DNA of 5,720 nt from Nitrospinota bacterium (GCA_030620925.1 JAUXIQ010000153.1:1-5720), one strand, 5' to 3'. Positions 1 to 5,415 are shown, numbered from the stretch's first letter. A program made the numbers and translations. The notes: generated from the letters alone by a model not told the origin.

Positions 1-935
1 GAGCAGTCTCCTATTGCCCAAACCCCCGGATATTCAGGAACCTCCAGATAATCGTTCACCACAATTTTGCCTCTCTCTTTTCCGCAGGGGAGACCAGCCA
101 GCAGCGGATTTGAGGAAACACCGGCGGTCCAGACAAGGGTGCGGGTGGAGATACGGTTTCCATCCTGCAGTTCCACGTCACCGGCTGACGCAGAGGTGAT
201 GACCGTCTCCAGCCTCACTTCGATGCCGCGACTAGTCAGGCATTTATGGGCGTATGCGGCAAGTTTCTGAGGGATACTGGGCATAATTTGCTTTCCGGTG
301 TCCACCAGCACCATCCTGACCTCATCGGATCGTATGTGGGGGTAAAAGCGTTTGGCCCTGTGCAGGAAATCGTACAGCTCGGCCGCCGCCTCCACGCCGG
401 CGAGTCCCGCTCCGGCCACCACTACGGTGAGCATCTGCCTCCGCATATCCGGATCGGGTTCCATGTCGGCGTGCTCAAGCGAGTCGATAACGTGATTGCG
501 CAGGGCCATGGCATCAGGCAAGGATTTCAAAGGCAGAGCGTGGTCCTCGATTCCCGGCAGGCGATAGAAGCTTGTCACCGAACCGAGGGCCAGGATGAGA
601 TGATCGAATCCGAGAGTATAGCCGGGGCATCGAGGACAATGGCGGGCGCGAATTTCACGCTTGTGAAGGTCTATGGACTCCACCTCGCTGTCCCGGAATC
701 GAACTTTTTGAAAAAAGGCCCGGATGGGTGTGATGATATGTTTCGCCTCGATACTGCTGGAGGAGACCTCAGGCAGCATGGGGGTGAACAGGAGATAGTT
801 GTCCCGGTTGATGAGAGTGATCTCTATGTCCTTGTTTCCGGCAAGGGTTTTTTCCAGGCGGAGGGCCGCGTGGATTCCACCGAACCCCCCGCCGAGTATA
901 AGAATGCGTTGGTTTTTGCCATCTATTTCCTTCAT
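1..935 (-). CDS. ndh: Type II NADH dehydrogenase (NDH-2)-like FAD/NAD(P) oxidoreductase, C-terminus beyond window
   Basis: This is the first ~311 residues of a two-dinucleotide-fold flavoprotein, read on the minus strand and cut by the left edge. The FAD-binding GGGFGG lies at residues 15-20 behind a hydrophobic ILIL strand. NYLLFTPMLPEV follows at 46-57, a signature of the NDH-2 family. The NAD(P)H-binding GAGLAG is at 175-180, VWTAGV at 268-273, and the second FAD contact AIGDC at 307-311. The missing part should hold the rest of the FAD domain and the C-terminal membrane-anchoring region. Members of the family oxidise NADH and reduce quinone at the inner face of the membrane without pumping protons. 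The ATG at 935 is chosen because GAAGGAGC (946-953) sits about 10 bases upstream and the FAD fold begins right after it. A CPRCP (CxxC, 100-104) precedes the FDHLILALGS strand. The gene is divergent from mrp. A sulfide:quinone reductase is less likely, because the NDH-2 motifs fit better. Confidence 0.86.
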   Translation of the reverse strand, partial: MKEIDGKNQRILILGGGFGGIHAALRLEKTLAGNKDIEITLINRDNYLLFTPMLPEVSSSSIEAKHIITPIRAFFQKVRFRDSEVESIDLHKREIRARHCPRCPGYTLGFDHLILALGSVTSFYRLPGIEDHALPLKSLPDAMALRNHVIDSLEHADMEPDPDMRRQMLTVVVAGAGLAGVEAAAELYDFLHRAKRFYPHIRSDEVRMVLVDTGKQIMPSIPQKLAAYAHKCLTSRGIEVRLETVITSASAGDVELQDGNRISTRTLVWTAGVSSNPLLAGLPCGKERGKIVVNDYLEVPEYPGVWAIGDC

Positions 936-1111
936 GATGGATTAAGCTCCTTCACTATTTTCTTAACTGAAAAACGGCACGCATGAATCGCTCTGTGCAG
1001 ATGTCTTTTTCTTCAATATAGTCTAAATATAAACAGATTGAATGTAATTGCCCATACTAATCGAGCACGGGAATGAACATTTCGCCTTTCCTGCGTTGAT
1101 TTATATCATTG

Positions 1112-1142
1112 TTGAAGGGAGGGGGGCGGTTTATATTATACT
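1112..1142 (+). promoter_or_regulatory. Possible sigma-70 promoter of mrp
   Basis: TTGAAG (1112-1117, four of six to the -35 consensus) and TATACT (1137-1142, five of six to the -10 consensus) are 19 bases apart, longer than the ideal 17. The spacer contains a G-rich run, GGGAGGGGGGCGG (1117-1129). An overlapping TATATT (1132-1137) is an alternative -10 but would leave only 14 bases. The TATACT ends 58 bases before the mrp start. No convincing promoter for the divergent dehydrogenase was found in 936-1080; the region is AT-rich, and a weak TTCAAT/TATATT pair on the minus strand is the best available. Confidence 0.33.
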
Positions 1143-1200
1143 AAAATGGTAATGTTTTAATTCAGGCGGTCGTTTTTTGCGTTGATGTGAGGTAGAAGAG

Positions 1201-2280
1201 ATGTTTAAACGTAGAGAAGTGGATAGCGCGAACGTTTTACAGGCACTGGGAAAGGTCATAGACCCTGACCTGAAGCGGGATATCGTTTCCCTCAACATGG
1301 TGAAGGACGTTGAGGTTAATAAGTCGAAGGTGAGCTTCACCATCGAGCTTACCACTCCGGCCTGCCCCATGAAAGAAAAGATCAGGGAAGAAGCGGAGAG
1401 CGCGGTGAAGGAGCTTCCCGGCGTGGAGGCGGTGGAGATAAACATGACCTCCAATGTCAAGCAGGGTCGGCTCTTTTCTGATAAGAAGACCATTGAGGGT
1501 GTGAAGCATATAATAGCCGTGGCCAGCGGTAAGGGCGGGGTGGGGAAATCCACGGTGGCGGTAAACCTCGCCCTGGCGTTGGAGGAGACGGGAGCATCGG
1601 TGGGCCTCATGGACTCGGATATCTACGGTCCCAGCGTTCCCACCATGATGGGTGTTAATTATAAGCCCGGCGTGAATGAAGACAAAAGGATAATGCCCCT
1701 GTCCAGTAACGGCGTGAAGCTGATGTCCATAGGTTTCCTCCTGGGAGATGACGGAGGACCCATCATCTGGCGGGGGCCGTTAATTTCACAGGTGATAAGG
1801 CAGTTCCTGCACGACGTGGATTGGGGCCGGCTGGATTACCTGGTCATAGACCTGCCGCCGGGGACGGGCGACGCACAGCTAACGCTCTGCCAGGCCGTAC
1901 CCCTCACCGGAGCGGTGATAGTGACCACCCCGCAGGACGTTGCACTTCTGGATGCCCGCAAGGGGCTGCAGATGTTCCAGCAGGTCAAAGTGCCTGTGCT
2001 GGGCATCATAGAAAACATGAGCTATTTCGTCTGCGGCCACTGCAGCCAGCGGACGGACATCTTCAGCGCGGGCGGCGGCAGGCGAACCGCAGAGGAGATG
2101 GAAATACCTTTCCTGGGAGAGATACCCATAGACCCTGTCATCTGCGTGGGCGGTGACGACGGGAAGCCTATAGTGAAGGCTCATCCGGAATCCCCGCAGA
2201 CGAAACGGTTCAAGGGGATCGCGGGGGATATGGCCGCTCGCTTGAGTATTCTGGCCCTGGCCGGAGCCGATGCGGTGTAG
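1201..2280 (+). CDS. mrp: Mrp/NBP35-family iron-sulfur cluster carrier ATPase with N-terminal MIP18 domain
   Basis: This is a 359-residue soluble cytoplasmic protein of normal full length for bacterial Mrp/ApbC. Residues ~8-85 form a MIP18 (DUF59) domain with the DPDL motif at 21-24 and the conserved cysteine C55 in TPACPM. Residues ~103-350 form the P-loop ATPase: deviant Walker A GKGGVGKST at 110-118 with the signature lysine K111, switch I DSDIYGPSVP at 138-147, and Walker B/switch II DYLVIDLPPGTGD at 212-224. The CxxC C278-G-H-C281 is the known bridging Fe-S site between the two subunits of the dimer. The family binds a labile [4Fe-4S] cluster and passes it to apoproteins, using ATP. The ATG is supported by GAGGT at 1189-1193, seven bases upstream. 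It is transcribed alone, diverging from the dehydrogenase and converging on the oxidoreductase operon. That oxidoreductase is an Fe-S enzyme and a plausible client, which is inference. The TAG stop lies inside a repeat-like motif (see 2276-2297). Confidence 0.95.
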   Translation: MFKRREVDSANVLQALGKVIDPDLKRDIVSLNMVKDVEVNKSKVSFTIELTTPACPMKEKIREEAESAVKELPGVEAVEINMTSNVKQGRLFSDKKTIEGVKHIIAVASGKGGVGKSTVAVNLALALEETGASVGLMDSDIYGPSVPTMMGVNYKPGVNEDKRIMPLSSNGVKLMSIGFLLGDDGGPIIWRGPLISQVIRQFLHDVDWGRLDYLVIDLPPGTGDAQLTLCQAVPLTGAVIVTTPQDVALLDARKGLQMFQQVKVPVLGIIENMSYFVCGHCSQRTDIFSAGGGRRTAEEMEIPFLGEIPIDPVICVGGDDGKPIVKAHPESPQTKRFKGIAGDMAARLSILALAGADAV

Positions 2281-2297
2281 GGGCAAGGCTTGCCTTG
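2276..2297. repeat. Degenerate TGTAGGGGCA-type palindromic repeat overlapping the mrp stop codon
   Basis: TGTAGGGGCA (2276-2285) begins a small stem CAAGG-CTTG-CCTTG (2284-2297). The same ten-base head recurs as TGTAGAGGCA at 2625 and TGTAGAGACA at 2681, giving a consensus TGTAGRGRCA. The right-hand arm, which in a full copy would return to a TGCCCCTAC-like end, is lost here. The TAG at 2278-2280 is the mrp stop codon. Confidence 0.45.
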
Positions 2298-2319
2298 ACG
2301 TGAATGGAATTAATTTCTT

Positions 2320-2349
2320 GAGTAAACCCTTCTTGCGAAGGGTTTACTC
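2320..2349. repeat. Perfect 13-bp stem hairpin downstream of mrp
   Basis: GAGTAAACCCTTC (2320-2332), a TTGC loop and GAAGGGTTTACTC (2337-2349) form a perfect 13-bp stem, 40 bases after the mrp stop. There is no uridine run after either arm, so it is not a textbook intrinsic terminator. It could still pause or end transcription, or protect the mRNA 3' end. It lies in a convergent intergenic region and could act in both directions. Confidence 0.75.
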
Positions 2350-2355
2350 TTAACC

Positions 2356-2393
2356 GCACGAGGGAACCCTTTTGTAAAACGGTTCCCTCGTGC
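2356..2393. repeat. Second long hairpin, 13-bp perfect outer stem
   Basis: GCACGAGGGAACC (2356-2368) pairs perfectly with GGTTCCCTCGTGC (2381-2393). Inside, after a C/C mismatch, TTT and AAA add three pairs around a TGTA loop. The hairpin begins six bases after the previous one ends. Its AACCCTT core resembles that of the first hairpin, so the two may be related. The flank CTCAAAACTTTTTGG (2399-2413) is, from memory, typical of intergenic terminator-like repeats in Deltaproteobacteria. No copy number can be counted from this window. Confidence 0.7.
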
Positions 2394-2442
2394 ACCCTCT
2401 CAAAACTTTTTGGTCTGGCTGCTTTGGACACCGTTCTTTTCG

Positions 2443-2468
2443 CGCCTGGAAGGCGCTCCCACGGGAGC
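2443..2468. repeat. Two short adjoining hairpins
   Basis: CGCCT-GGA-AGGCG (2443-2455) is directly followed by, and shares one base with, GCTCC-CACG-GGAGC (2455-2468, with a slight inner extension). Both are perfect five-base stems. They resemble fragments of dispersed intergenic palindromes more than a terminator, as no T-run follows. Confidence 0.4.
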
Positions 2469-2486
2469 ATGATTCAATTAGATTTT

Positions 2487-2517
2487 CCCTCCCTTGAAGG
2501 GAGGGATTAAGGGAGGG
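2487..2517. repeat. CCCTCCC/GGGAGGG inverted repeat plus second GGGAGGG, with G-quadruplex pattern
   Basis: CCCTCCCTT (2487-2495) and AAGGGAGGG (2497-2505) form an inverted repeat. GGGAGGG occurs again at 2511-2517 after ATTAA. The plus strand 2499-2517 reads as four GGG runs with loops of 1, 5 and 1 bases, a canonical G-quadruplex pattern. On the minus strand the block would spell PPLIPPFKGGK-like peptide, a familiar false ORF from dispersed intergenic repeats in many bacteria. The repeat identity is recalled from pattern and is not proven here. Confidence 0.6.
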
Positions 2518-2523
2518 TGATCA

Positions 2524-2545
2524 AGGGCGAGCGGCCGCTCGCCCT
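2524..2545. repeat. 22-bp perfect palindrome with no spacer
   Basis: AGGGCGAGCGG (2524-2534) is followed directly by its exact reverse complement (2535-2545). The centre holds a GCGGCCGC octamer (2531-2538). It is perfectly self-complementary and very G+C rich, unlike the A+T-rich bases on its right. Confidence 0.75.
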
Positions 2546-2586
2546 CACATTGATAAACATCCCCACCTTTATTCCTCCCCATGCCT

Positions 2587-2616
2587 GCCCCGCGGAAGGC
2601 GGGATTCAGAATGACA
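2587..2616. repeat. Dispersed-repeat-like element of the CCGC/GCGGGATTCAGAATGACA type
   Basis: CCCGC-GGAAG-GCGGG (2589-2603) is a five-base stem followed by ATTCAGAATGACA. This matches a widely seen intergenic element whose false translation reads PAKAGIQNDR; here it reads CPAEGGIQNDR. The assignment comes from remembered pattern, not from a search. Confidence 0.5.
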
Positions 2617-2624
2617 GGATGATG

Positions 2625-2660
2625 TGTAGAGGCATTCCTCGTGTGGTGGGGCTGTGCCTC
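2625..2660. repeat. Degenerate TGTAGAGGCA repeat copy
   Basis: TGTAGAGGCATTC (2625-2637) matches the left end of the perfect palindrome at 2681 apart from one substitution and one missing base. It contains a small GAGG-CATT-CCTC stem (2629-2640). GAGGCA (2629-2634) is also repeated inverted as TGCCTC (2655-2660). I read it as a decayed copy of the same element. Confidence 0.4.
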
Positions 2661-2681
2661 CAGCAAATGATCATCGCGTAT

Positions 2682-2709
2682 GTAGAGACAATTCATGAAT
2701 TGTCTCTAC
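2682..2709. repeat. 28-bp perfect palindrome of the GTAGRGRCAATTCATGAATTG type
   Basis: GTAGAGACAATTCA (2682-2695) is followed with no spacer by its exact reverse complement (2696-2709). The element resembles a palindrome scattered between genes in Cyanobacteria, Deltaproteobacteria and others, whose false translation includes AIHELP/TIHELS. It lies 79 bases beyond the gamma-subunit stop on the minus strand and could form a strong RNA hairpin there, but no T-run follows on that strand. Confidence 0.8.
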
Positions 2710-2787
2710 TTGAGAAAGAAGTTTTTTATATTTCCTGATCACGCTTGAAAAGCGCACTTACGATAGAGGATAAGGGCGGTCGACCTA

Positions 2788-3339
2788 TTAACTCGCGGCG
2801 TTATCTTTGTAGAACGCGGCGCCTTTTTCGATGGCCTCGCGGTTAAGGGGGAGCAGGTTGTGCCGTCTTTCGGGGAGTATCATTTTTAGCGAGTCCATCA
2901 CCGAATCCGTGGTGACCACCCCGGTGGCGGCGGCGAAGGCGCCCAGTAAAACTATATTAACCACCTGTTCGCTGCCCACCTCGGTGGCGAGGCTGTTGGC
3001 GGGGATATAGACCGCGTTGATGTCCTCTCTTTCGGCGTTCCTGTTGACCATGGAGCTGTTGATGAGCAGTATGCCGCCGCTGGCTATCAGGGGCTCGTAT
3101 CTGGTCAGTGAGGGTAGATTGAATACCACGGCGTTGGAGGGCCGCTCGATGTAGGGGTAGTGTATCTTCTCGTCGGATATAATGACCGTGGAGTGCGCCG
3201 TCCCGCCTCGCACTTCGCTCCCGTAAACGGGCAGGTAGGTTACGTTTTTCCCCTCAAGCATGCCCGCCTGGGCCAGCAACTGCCCGCAGACGAGGACGCC
3301 CTGGCCCCCGAAACCCGAAAAGATGACGTCTAGTTTCAA
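2788..3339 (-). CDS. 2-oxoacid:ferredoxin oxidoreductase, gamma subunit
   Basis: From the TTG at 3339 this is 183 residues, the normal size of stand-alone KorC/PorG-type gamma subunits. FSGFGGQG (7-14) is the conserved opening motif, and YGSEVRGGTA (39-48) is the second family signature. TVIISDE and PSNAVVFN follow, then VVNIVLLGAFAAATG (127-141) near the usual position. The domain contacts the alpha and beta subunits and helps bind CoA in related enzymes. It is the last gene of the operon and ends in tandem stops TAA-TAG. Start choice: the TTG overlaps the beta stop as TTGA, has GGAGG (3350-3354) about ten bases upstream, and gives MKLDVIFSGFGGQG, matching the family's short leader. An ATG at 3357 would add MGGTGH, deepen the overlap and has no clear Shine-Dalgarno. 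In KEGG-style naming this would be korC or vorC; the substrate cannot be decided from this subunit. Confidence 0.92.
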   Translation of the reverse strand: MKLDVIFSGFGGQGVLVCGQLLAQAGMLEGKNVTYLPVYGSEVRGGTAHSTVIISDEKIHYPYIERPSNAVVFNLPSLTRYEPLIASGGILLINSSMVNRNAEREDINAVYIPANSLATEVGSEQVVNIVLLGAFAAATGVVTTDSVMDSLKMILPERRHNLLPLNREAIEKGAAFYKDNAAS

Positions 3340-4100
3340 GTGGCCTGTTCCTCCCATTTATCTTTGAGCAGCCCCAGCGGGAACACCTCCATCAGGTTTT
3401 CTACCAGCCAGGCTCTGGAATCGGTTGGGCTCATCCTCCAGCCCGTTGGACAGGGCGACAGAATCTCCACCATGCTGAAGCCCCTGTTCTCCATCTGATA
3501 CTGGAAAGCCTTTTTCACCGCTTTCTGAGCCTTGCGGATATTCTTTGGGTTATCCACCGATACGCGCTCCACGTAAGCCGCCTCGTCAACGGTGGCCAGT
3601 ATCTCGGACATCCTGAGGGGAGACCCCGCCCTTTCCTTTACCCGGCCCAGGGGCGTGGTGGTCGTCACCTGGTCGATGAGGGTGGTGGGGGCCATCTGCC
3701 CGCCGGTCATGCCGTATATGGCGTTATTGATGAGAAAACAGGTTATGTTCTCCCCCCTGGCCGCGGCGTGGATTATCTCCGCGGTGCCTATGGCCGCCAT
3801 GTCGCCGTCTCCCTGATAGCAGAAAACGATTTTTTCGGGGAGGGCCCTCTTGAACCCGGTGGCCACGGCCGGGGCCCTGCCGTGAGGACCCAGGATCATA
3901 TCCACGTCGAAATATCGGGGCATTATGGCCGAGCAGCCCACCGGTGCGCAGCCGATAGCTATTTCTTGCAGGTCCAGCTCGTCGATGGCCTGGGCCACCA
4001 GTTTATGCGCCGTTCCGTGCCCGCAGCCCGGGCAGTAATGCGTGGCAAGCGGTTCCAGCGATTGTGGCCTCTGCACTACGGCCCTGCGTCCGTCGTTCAT
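3336..4100 (-). CDS. 2-oxoacid:ferredoxin oxidoreductase, beta (thiamine diphosphate) subunit
   Basis: From ATG 4100 the protein has 254 residues, in the normal range for KorB/PorB-type beta subunits. It carries the thiamine diphosphate site: GDGD (97-100) through NN (125-126) and YGMTGGQ (129-135). Four cysteines match the proximal [4Fe-4S] ligands of pyruvate:ferredoxin oxidoreductase in spacing: C23 and C26 in CPGCGHG, C51 in GCAPVG, and C217 in SPCPTGW. HGRAPAVATGFKRA (73-86) is also typical of the family. The subunit decarboxylates the 2-oxoacid on thiamine diphosphate and passes electrons to ferredoxin. Start choice: GGAG (4110-4113) sits nine bases before ATG 4100; a TTG at 4115 would add five residues but lacks a Shine-Dalgarno. 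It begins 42 bases after the alpha stop and overlaps the gamma start by four bases. KEGG would likely call it korB or vorB-type; symbols are inconsistent, so none is assigned. Confidence 0.94.
   Translation of the reverse strand: MNDGRRAVVQRPQSLEPLATHYCPGCGHGTAHKLVAQAIDELDLQEIAIGCAPVGCSAIMPRYFDVDMILGPHGRAPAVATGFKRALPEKIVFCYQGDGDMAAIGTAEIIHAAARGENITCFLINNAIYGMTGGQMAPTTLIDQVTTTTPLGRVKERAGSPLRMSEILATVDEAAYVERVSVDNPKNIRKAQKAVKKAFQYQMENRGFSMVEILSPCPTGWRMSPTDSRAWLVENLMEVFPLGLLKDKWEEQAT
3350..3355 (-). promoter_or_regulatory. Ribosome binding site that favours the TTG start of the gamma subunit
   Basis: GGGAGG on the minus strand lies about ten bases before TTG 3339 and directly after the alternative ATG 3357, so it can serve only the TTG. 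It is inside the end of the beta gene, so the two subunits are probably translationally coupled. Confidence 0.6.
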
Positions 4101-4142
4101 GAAGGATGTCTCCAAAAGTTTTTCGGATGAATCGCTCTTTGA

Positions 4143-5219
4143 TTATCCCTTTTCGCACAGCGATCTGATAGCCGAGTAGATTTCTTCAAGAGAGATCAAC
4201 CCCTCGGCCTTGCCCAGAAAGCTCACCTCTGCCTTATCGCCCACGGCAAATTGCACGTCCTCTACCATCTGGCCCATGTTCCCCTCAACCACCAGAAACT
4301 TTTTCACCCTTTCGGAGGTCTTCCTGATGATCTCGGTGGGGAAAGGGAAAAGCGTTATGGGCCTTATCATACCCGCCCTGTATCCCTCCTGGTTGAGCTG
4401 GATGAGAGACTGTTTGACTCCACCCGCCGTGATACCGAAGGCCACCACTACCACGTCTGCTTCTTCTATTTCTATGGCCTCGTAGCGCGTTTCATTGAGG
4501 GCCACCGTCCTGTATTTATCTGCCAGGTGCCGGTTTAGCTCGTTAAGGTCGTTGAAGCTGCCGAAACCGGGAGCGGCGCCCCCCACTATCAGTTTTTTCT
4601 TCTTTCCCGCCTTGCCCCTCATGACCCAGTCCTTGGCCGGAAGCTCCTCCGAGGGGACGGCGTGCACTCTCTTGATTTCTATGGGTTTGGCCATGTTACC
4701 CAGCGTCGCTTCGGTCAACACCACCGCCACCATCCGGTATTTATCGGCAAGGTCGAAGGCCATCTGGGTGTGGTCGAAGAATTCCTGGACGTCCATGGGG
4801 GCGAGGACTATGTTTCGGTAGCCGCCGTGTGCTCCGCCCTTGGTCACAGAAAAGTAATCCAACTGTGTGGATTCCAGTGAGCCTCCTCCCGGACCCCCTC
4901 TTGAGACCAGCACCAGCACGCAGGGCAGCTCCGCGGCGGCGAAGTGTGAGAGGCCTTCCAGCATGAGCGAGTAGCCGGGGCCGGAGGTGGAAGTCATGGT
5001 GCGCATGCCCGCGGCGGCGGAGCCGAACATCATGTTGATGGAGGATGTCTCGCTCTCCGCCTGTATAAAGGTCCCCCCCGCCTCAGGCAGGTGAAGGGAC
5101 ATATACTCGGGTATCTCGTTCTGAGGAGTTATGGGATAGCCGTAGTAGTGGGTGCAGCCGGCCATGATGGCCGCTTTGCCCGCGGCTTCGTTCCCTTTGA
5201 TCAGCACTATTTCGGCCAT
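4143..5219 (-). CDS. vorB: 2-oxoacid:ferredoxin oxidoreductase, alpha subunit (VorB-like)
   Basis: At 358 residues this matches the ~350-residue alpha subunits called VorB (3-methyl-2-oxobutanoate dehydrogenase) or KorA. Residues ~10-180 form the pyrimidine-binding domain: GYPITPQNEIPEYM (27-40), QAESETSSINM (53-63) and TSTSGPGYSLMLEG (76-89). RGGPGGGSLESTQLDYF (107-123) and KGGAHGGYR (127-135) follow. Residues ~205-350 form the C-terminal domain with RPITLFPFP (286-294) and VVEGNMGQMVEDV (310-322). Together with beta and gamma it would oxidise a branched-chain or related 2-oxoacid with CoA, giving acyl-CoA, CO2 and reduced ferredoxin, in the cytoplasm. VorB is chosen over KorA on overall resemblance; substrate is not certain. 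AAGG (5227-5230) lies seven bases before ATG 5219. It is the first gene of the operon, behind a strong promoter at 5280-5308. No ferredoxin-like (VorD/KorD) subunit precedes it, although many such operons have one. Confidence 0.93.
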   Translation of the reverse strand: MAEIVLIKGNEAAGKAAIMAGCTHYYGYPITPQNEIPEYMSLHLPEAGGTFIQAESETSSINMMFGSAAAGMRTMTSTSGPGYSLMLEGLSHFAAAELPCVLVLVSRGGPGGGSLESTQLDYFSVTKGGAHGGYRNIVLAPMDVQEFFDHTQMAFDLADKYRMVAVVLTEATLGNMAKPIEIKRVHAVPSEELPAKDWVMRGKAGKKKKLIVGGAAPGFGSFNDLNELNRHLADKYRTVALNETRYEAIEIEEADVVVVAFGITAGGVKQSLIQLNQEGYRAGMIRPITLFPFPTEIIRKTSERVKKFLVVEGNMGQMVEDVQFAVGDKAEVSFLGKAEGLISLEEIYSAIRSLCEKG

Positions 5220-5260
5220 GAATTTCCCTTCCCTTTTTCTCCCTTTGAACTGGATACGCT

Positions 5261-5330
5261 ATCCTAGGATGGCGGCTGGATTATAGCAAGGAAAATTTTC
5301 CAGGGCAACCTGAGATTGAAATCCATGGAT
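5261..5330. promoter_or_regulatory. Candidate operator array: three palindromes at 30-bp spacing
   Basis: ATCCTAGGAT (5261-5270), GGAAAATTTTCC (5290-5301) and ATCCATGGAT (5321-5330) are all perfect palindromes, centred at 5265.5, 5295.5 and 5325.5. The outer pair share ATCCNNGGATGGC in the same orientation, exactly 60 bases apart. Relative to the predicted start point they lie near +8, inside the -35/-10 spacer, and near -52. This is the layout of a repressor with main and auxiliary operators, but no regulator gene is present. A nearby GGATA-CGC-TATCC stem (5252-5264) adds a further inverted pair of the same half-sites. Confidence 0.4.
5280..5308 (-). promoter_or_regulatory. Sigma-70 promoter of the oxidoreductase operon
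   Basis: On the minus strand TTGCCC (5303-5308) and a perfect TATAAT (5280-5285) are separated by exactly 17 bases. TGC just before the -10 makes it an extended -10 promoter. The predicted start point is near 5273, giving a leader of about 54 bases before the alpha ATG. The spacer holds the perfect palindrome GGAAAATTTTCC (5290-5301), so a bound protein there would block the polymerase. This is the best promoter in the window. Confidence 0.75.
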
Positions 5331-5415
5331 GGCTGTGGCGGCTCTCTGCATCAAAGGTTTAGTAGGAGCGTTCTTATACCACCTCTGCGGGCGGTGAGGG
5401 GGGCGAACTACCTCT

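Larger units (their letters stand above)
2281..2787. other. Gene-free convergent intergenic region
   Basis: These 507 bases separate the 3' ends of mrp and the oxidoreductase operon. Short open frames exist on both strands, but they are built from the palindromes listed separately. They show no domain, no family resemblance beyond known repeat-derived peptides, and no convincing ribosome binding site. The last ~75 bases (2710-2787) are A+T rich, with only a weak stem CGCTT-GAA-AAGCG (2742-2754) and tandem stops (TAA then TAG on the minus strand) at the gamma end. I see no tRNA or other structured RNA. Confidence 0.7.

Noticed and set aside
246-986. Open frame of 246 codons on the plus strand
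   Set aside because: It lies opposite the NDH-2 gene, whose minus-strand frame has clear FAD and NAD motifs. The plus frame shows no domain and is a mirror of G+C-rich codons.
1131-1610. 159-codon minus-strand frame opposite mrp
   Set aside because: It crosses the mrp promoter and P-loop region, is serine- and threonine-rich as expected of antisense translation, and has no ribosome binding site.
2276-2709. A CRISPR array
   Set aside because: The repeated unit is only about ten bases, the copies are unevenly spaced (349 and 56 bases apart), and there are no uniform spacers or cas genes.
2210-2738. Short frames on both strands in the mrp-to-vor gap
   Set aside because: Their peptides (PPFKGG-, GGIQNDR- and TIHELS-like strings) are known by-products of dispersed repeats. 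No gene-like codon use or start signal is visible.
2742-2754. CGCTT-GAA-AAGCG as terminator of the oxidoreductase operon
   Set aside because: The stem is only five pairs with a three-base loop, and no T-run follows it on the minus strand.
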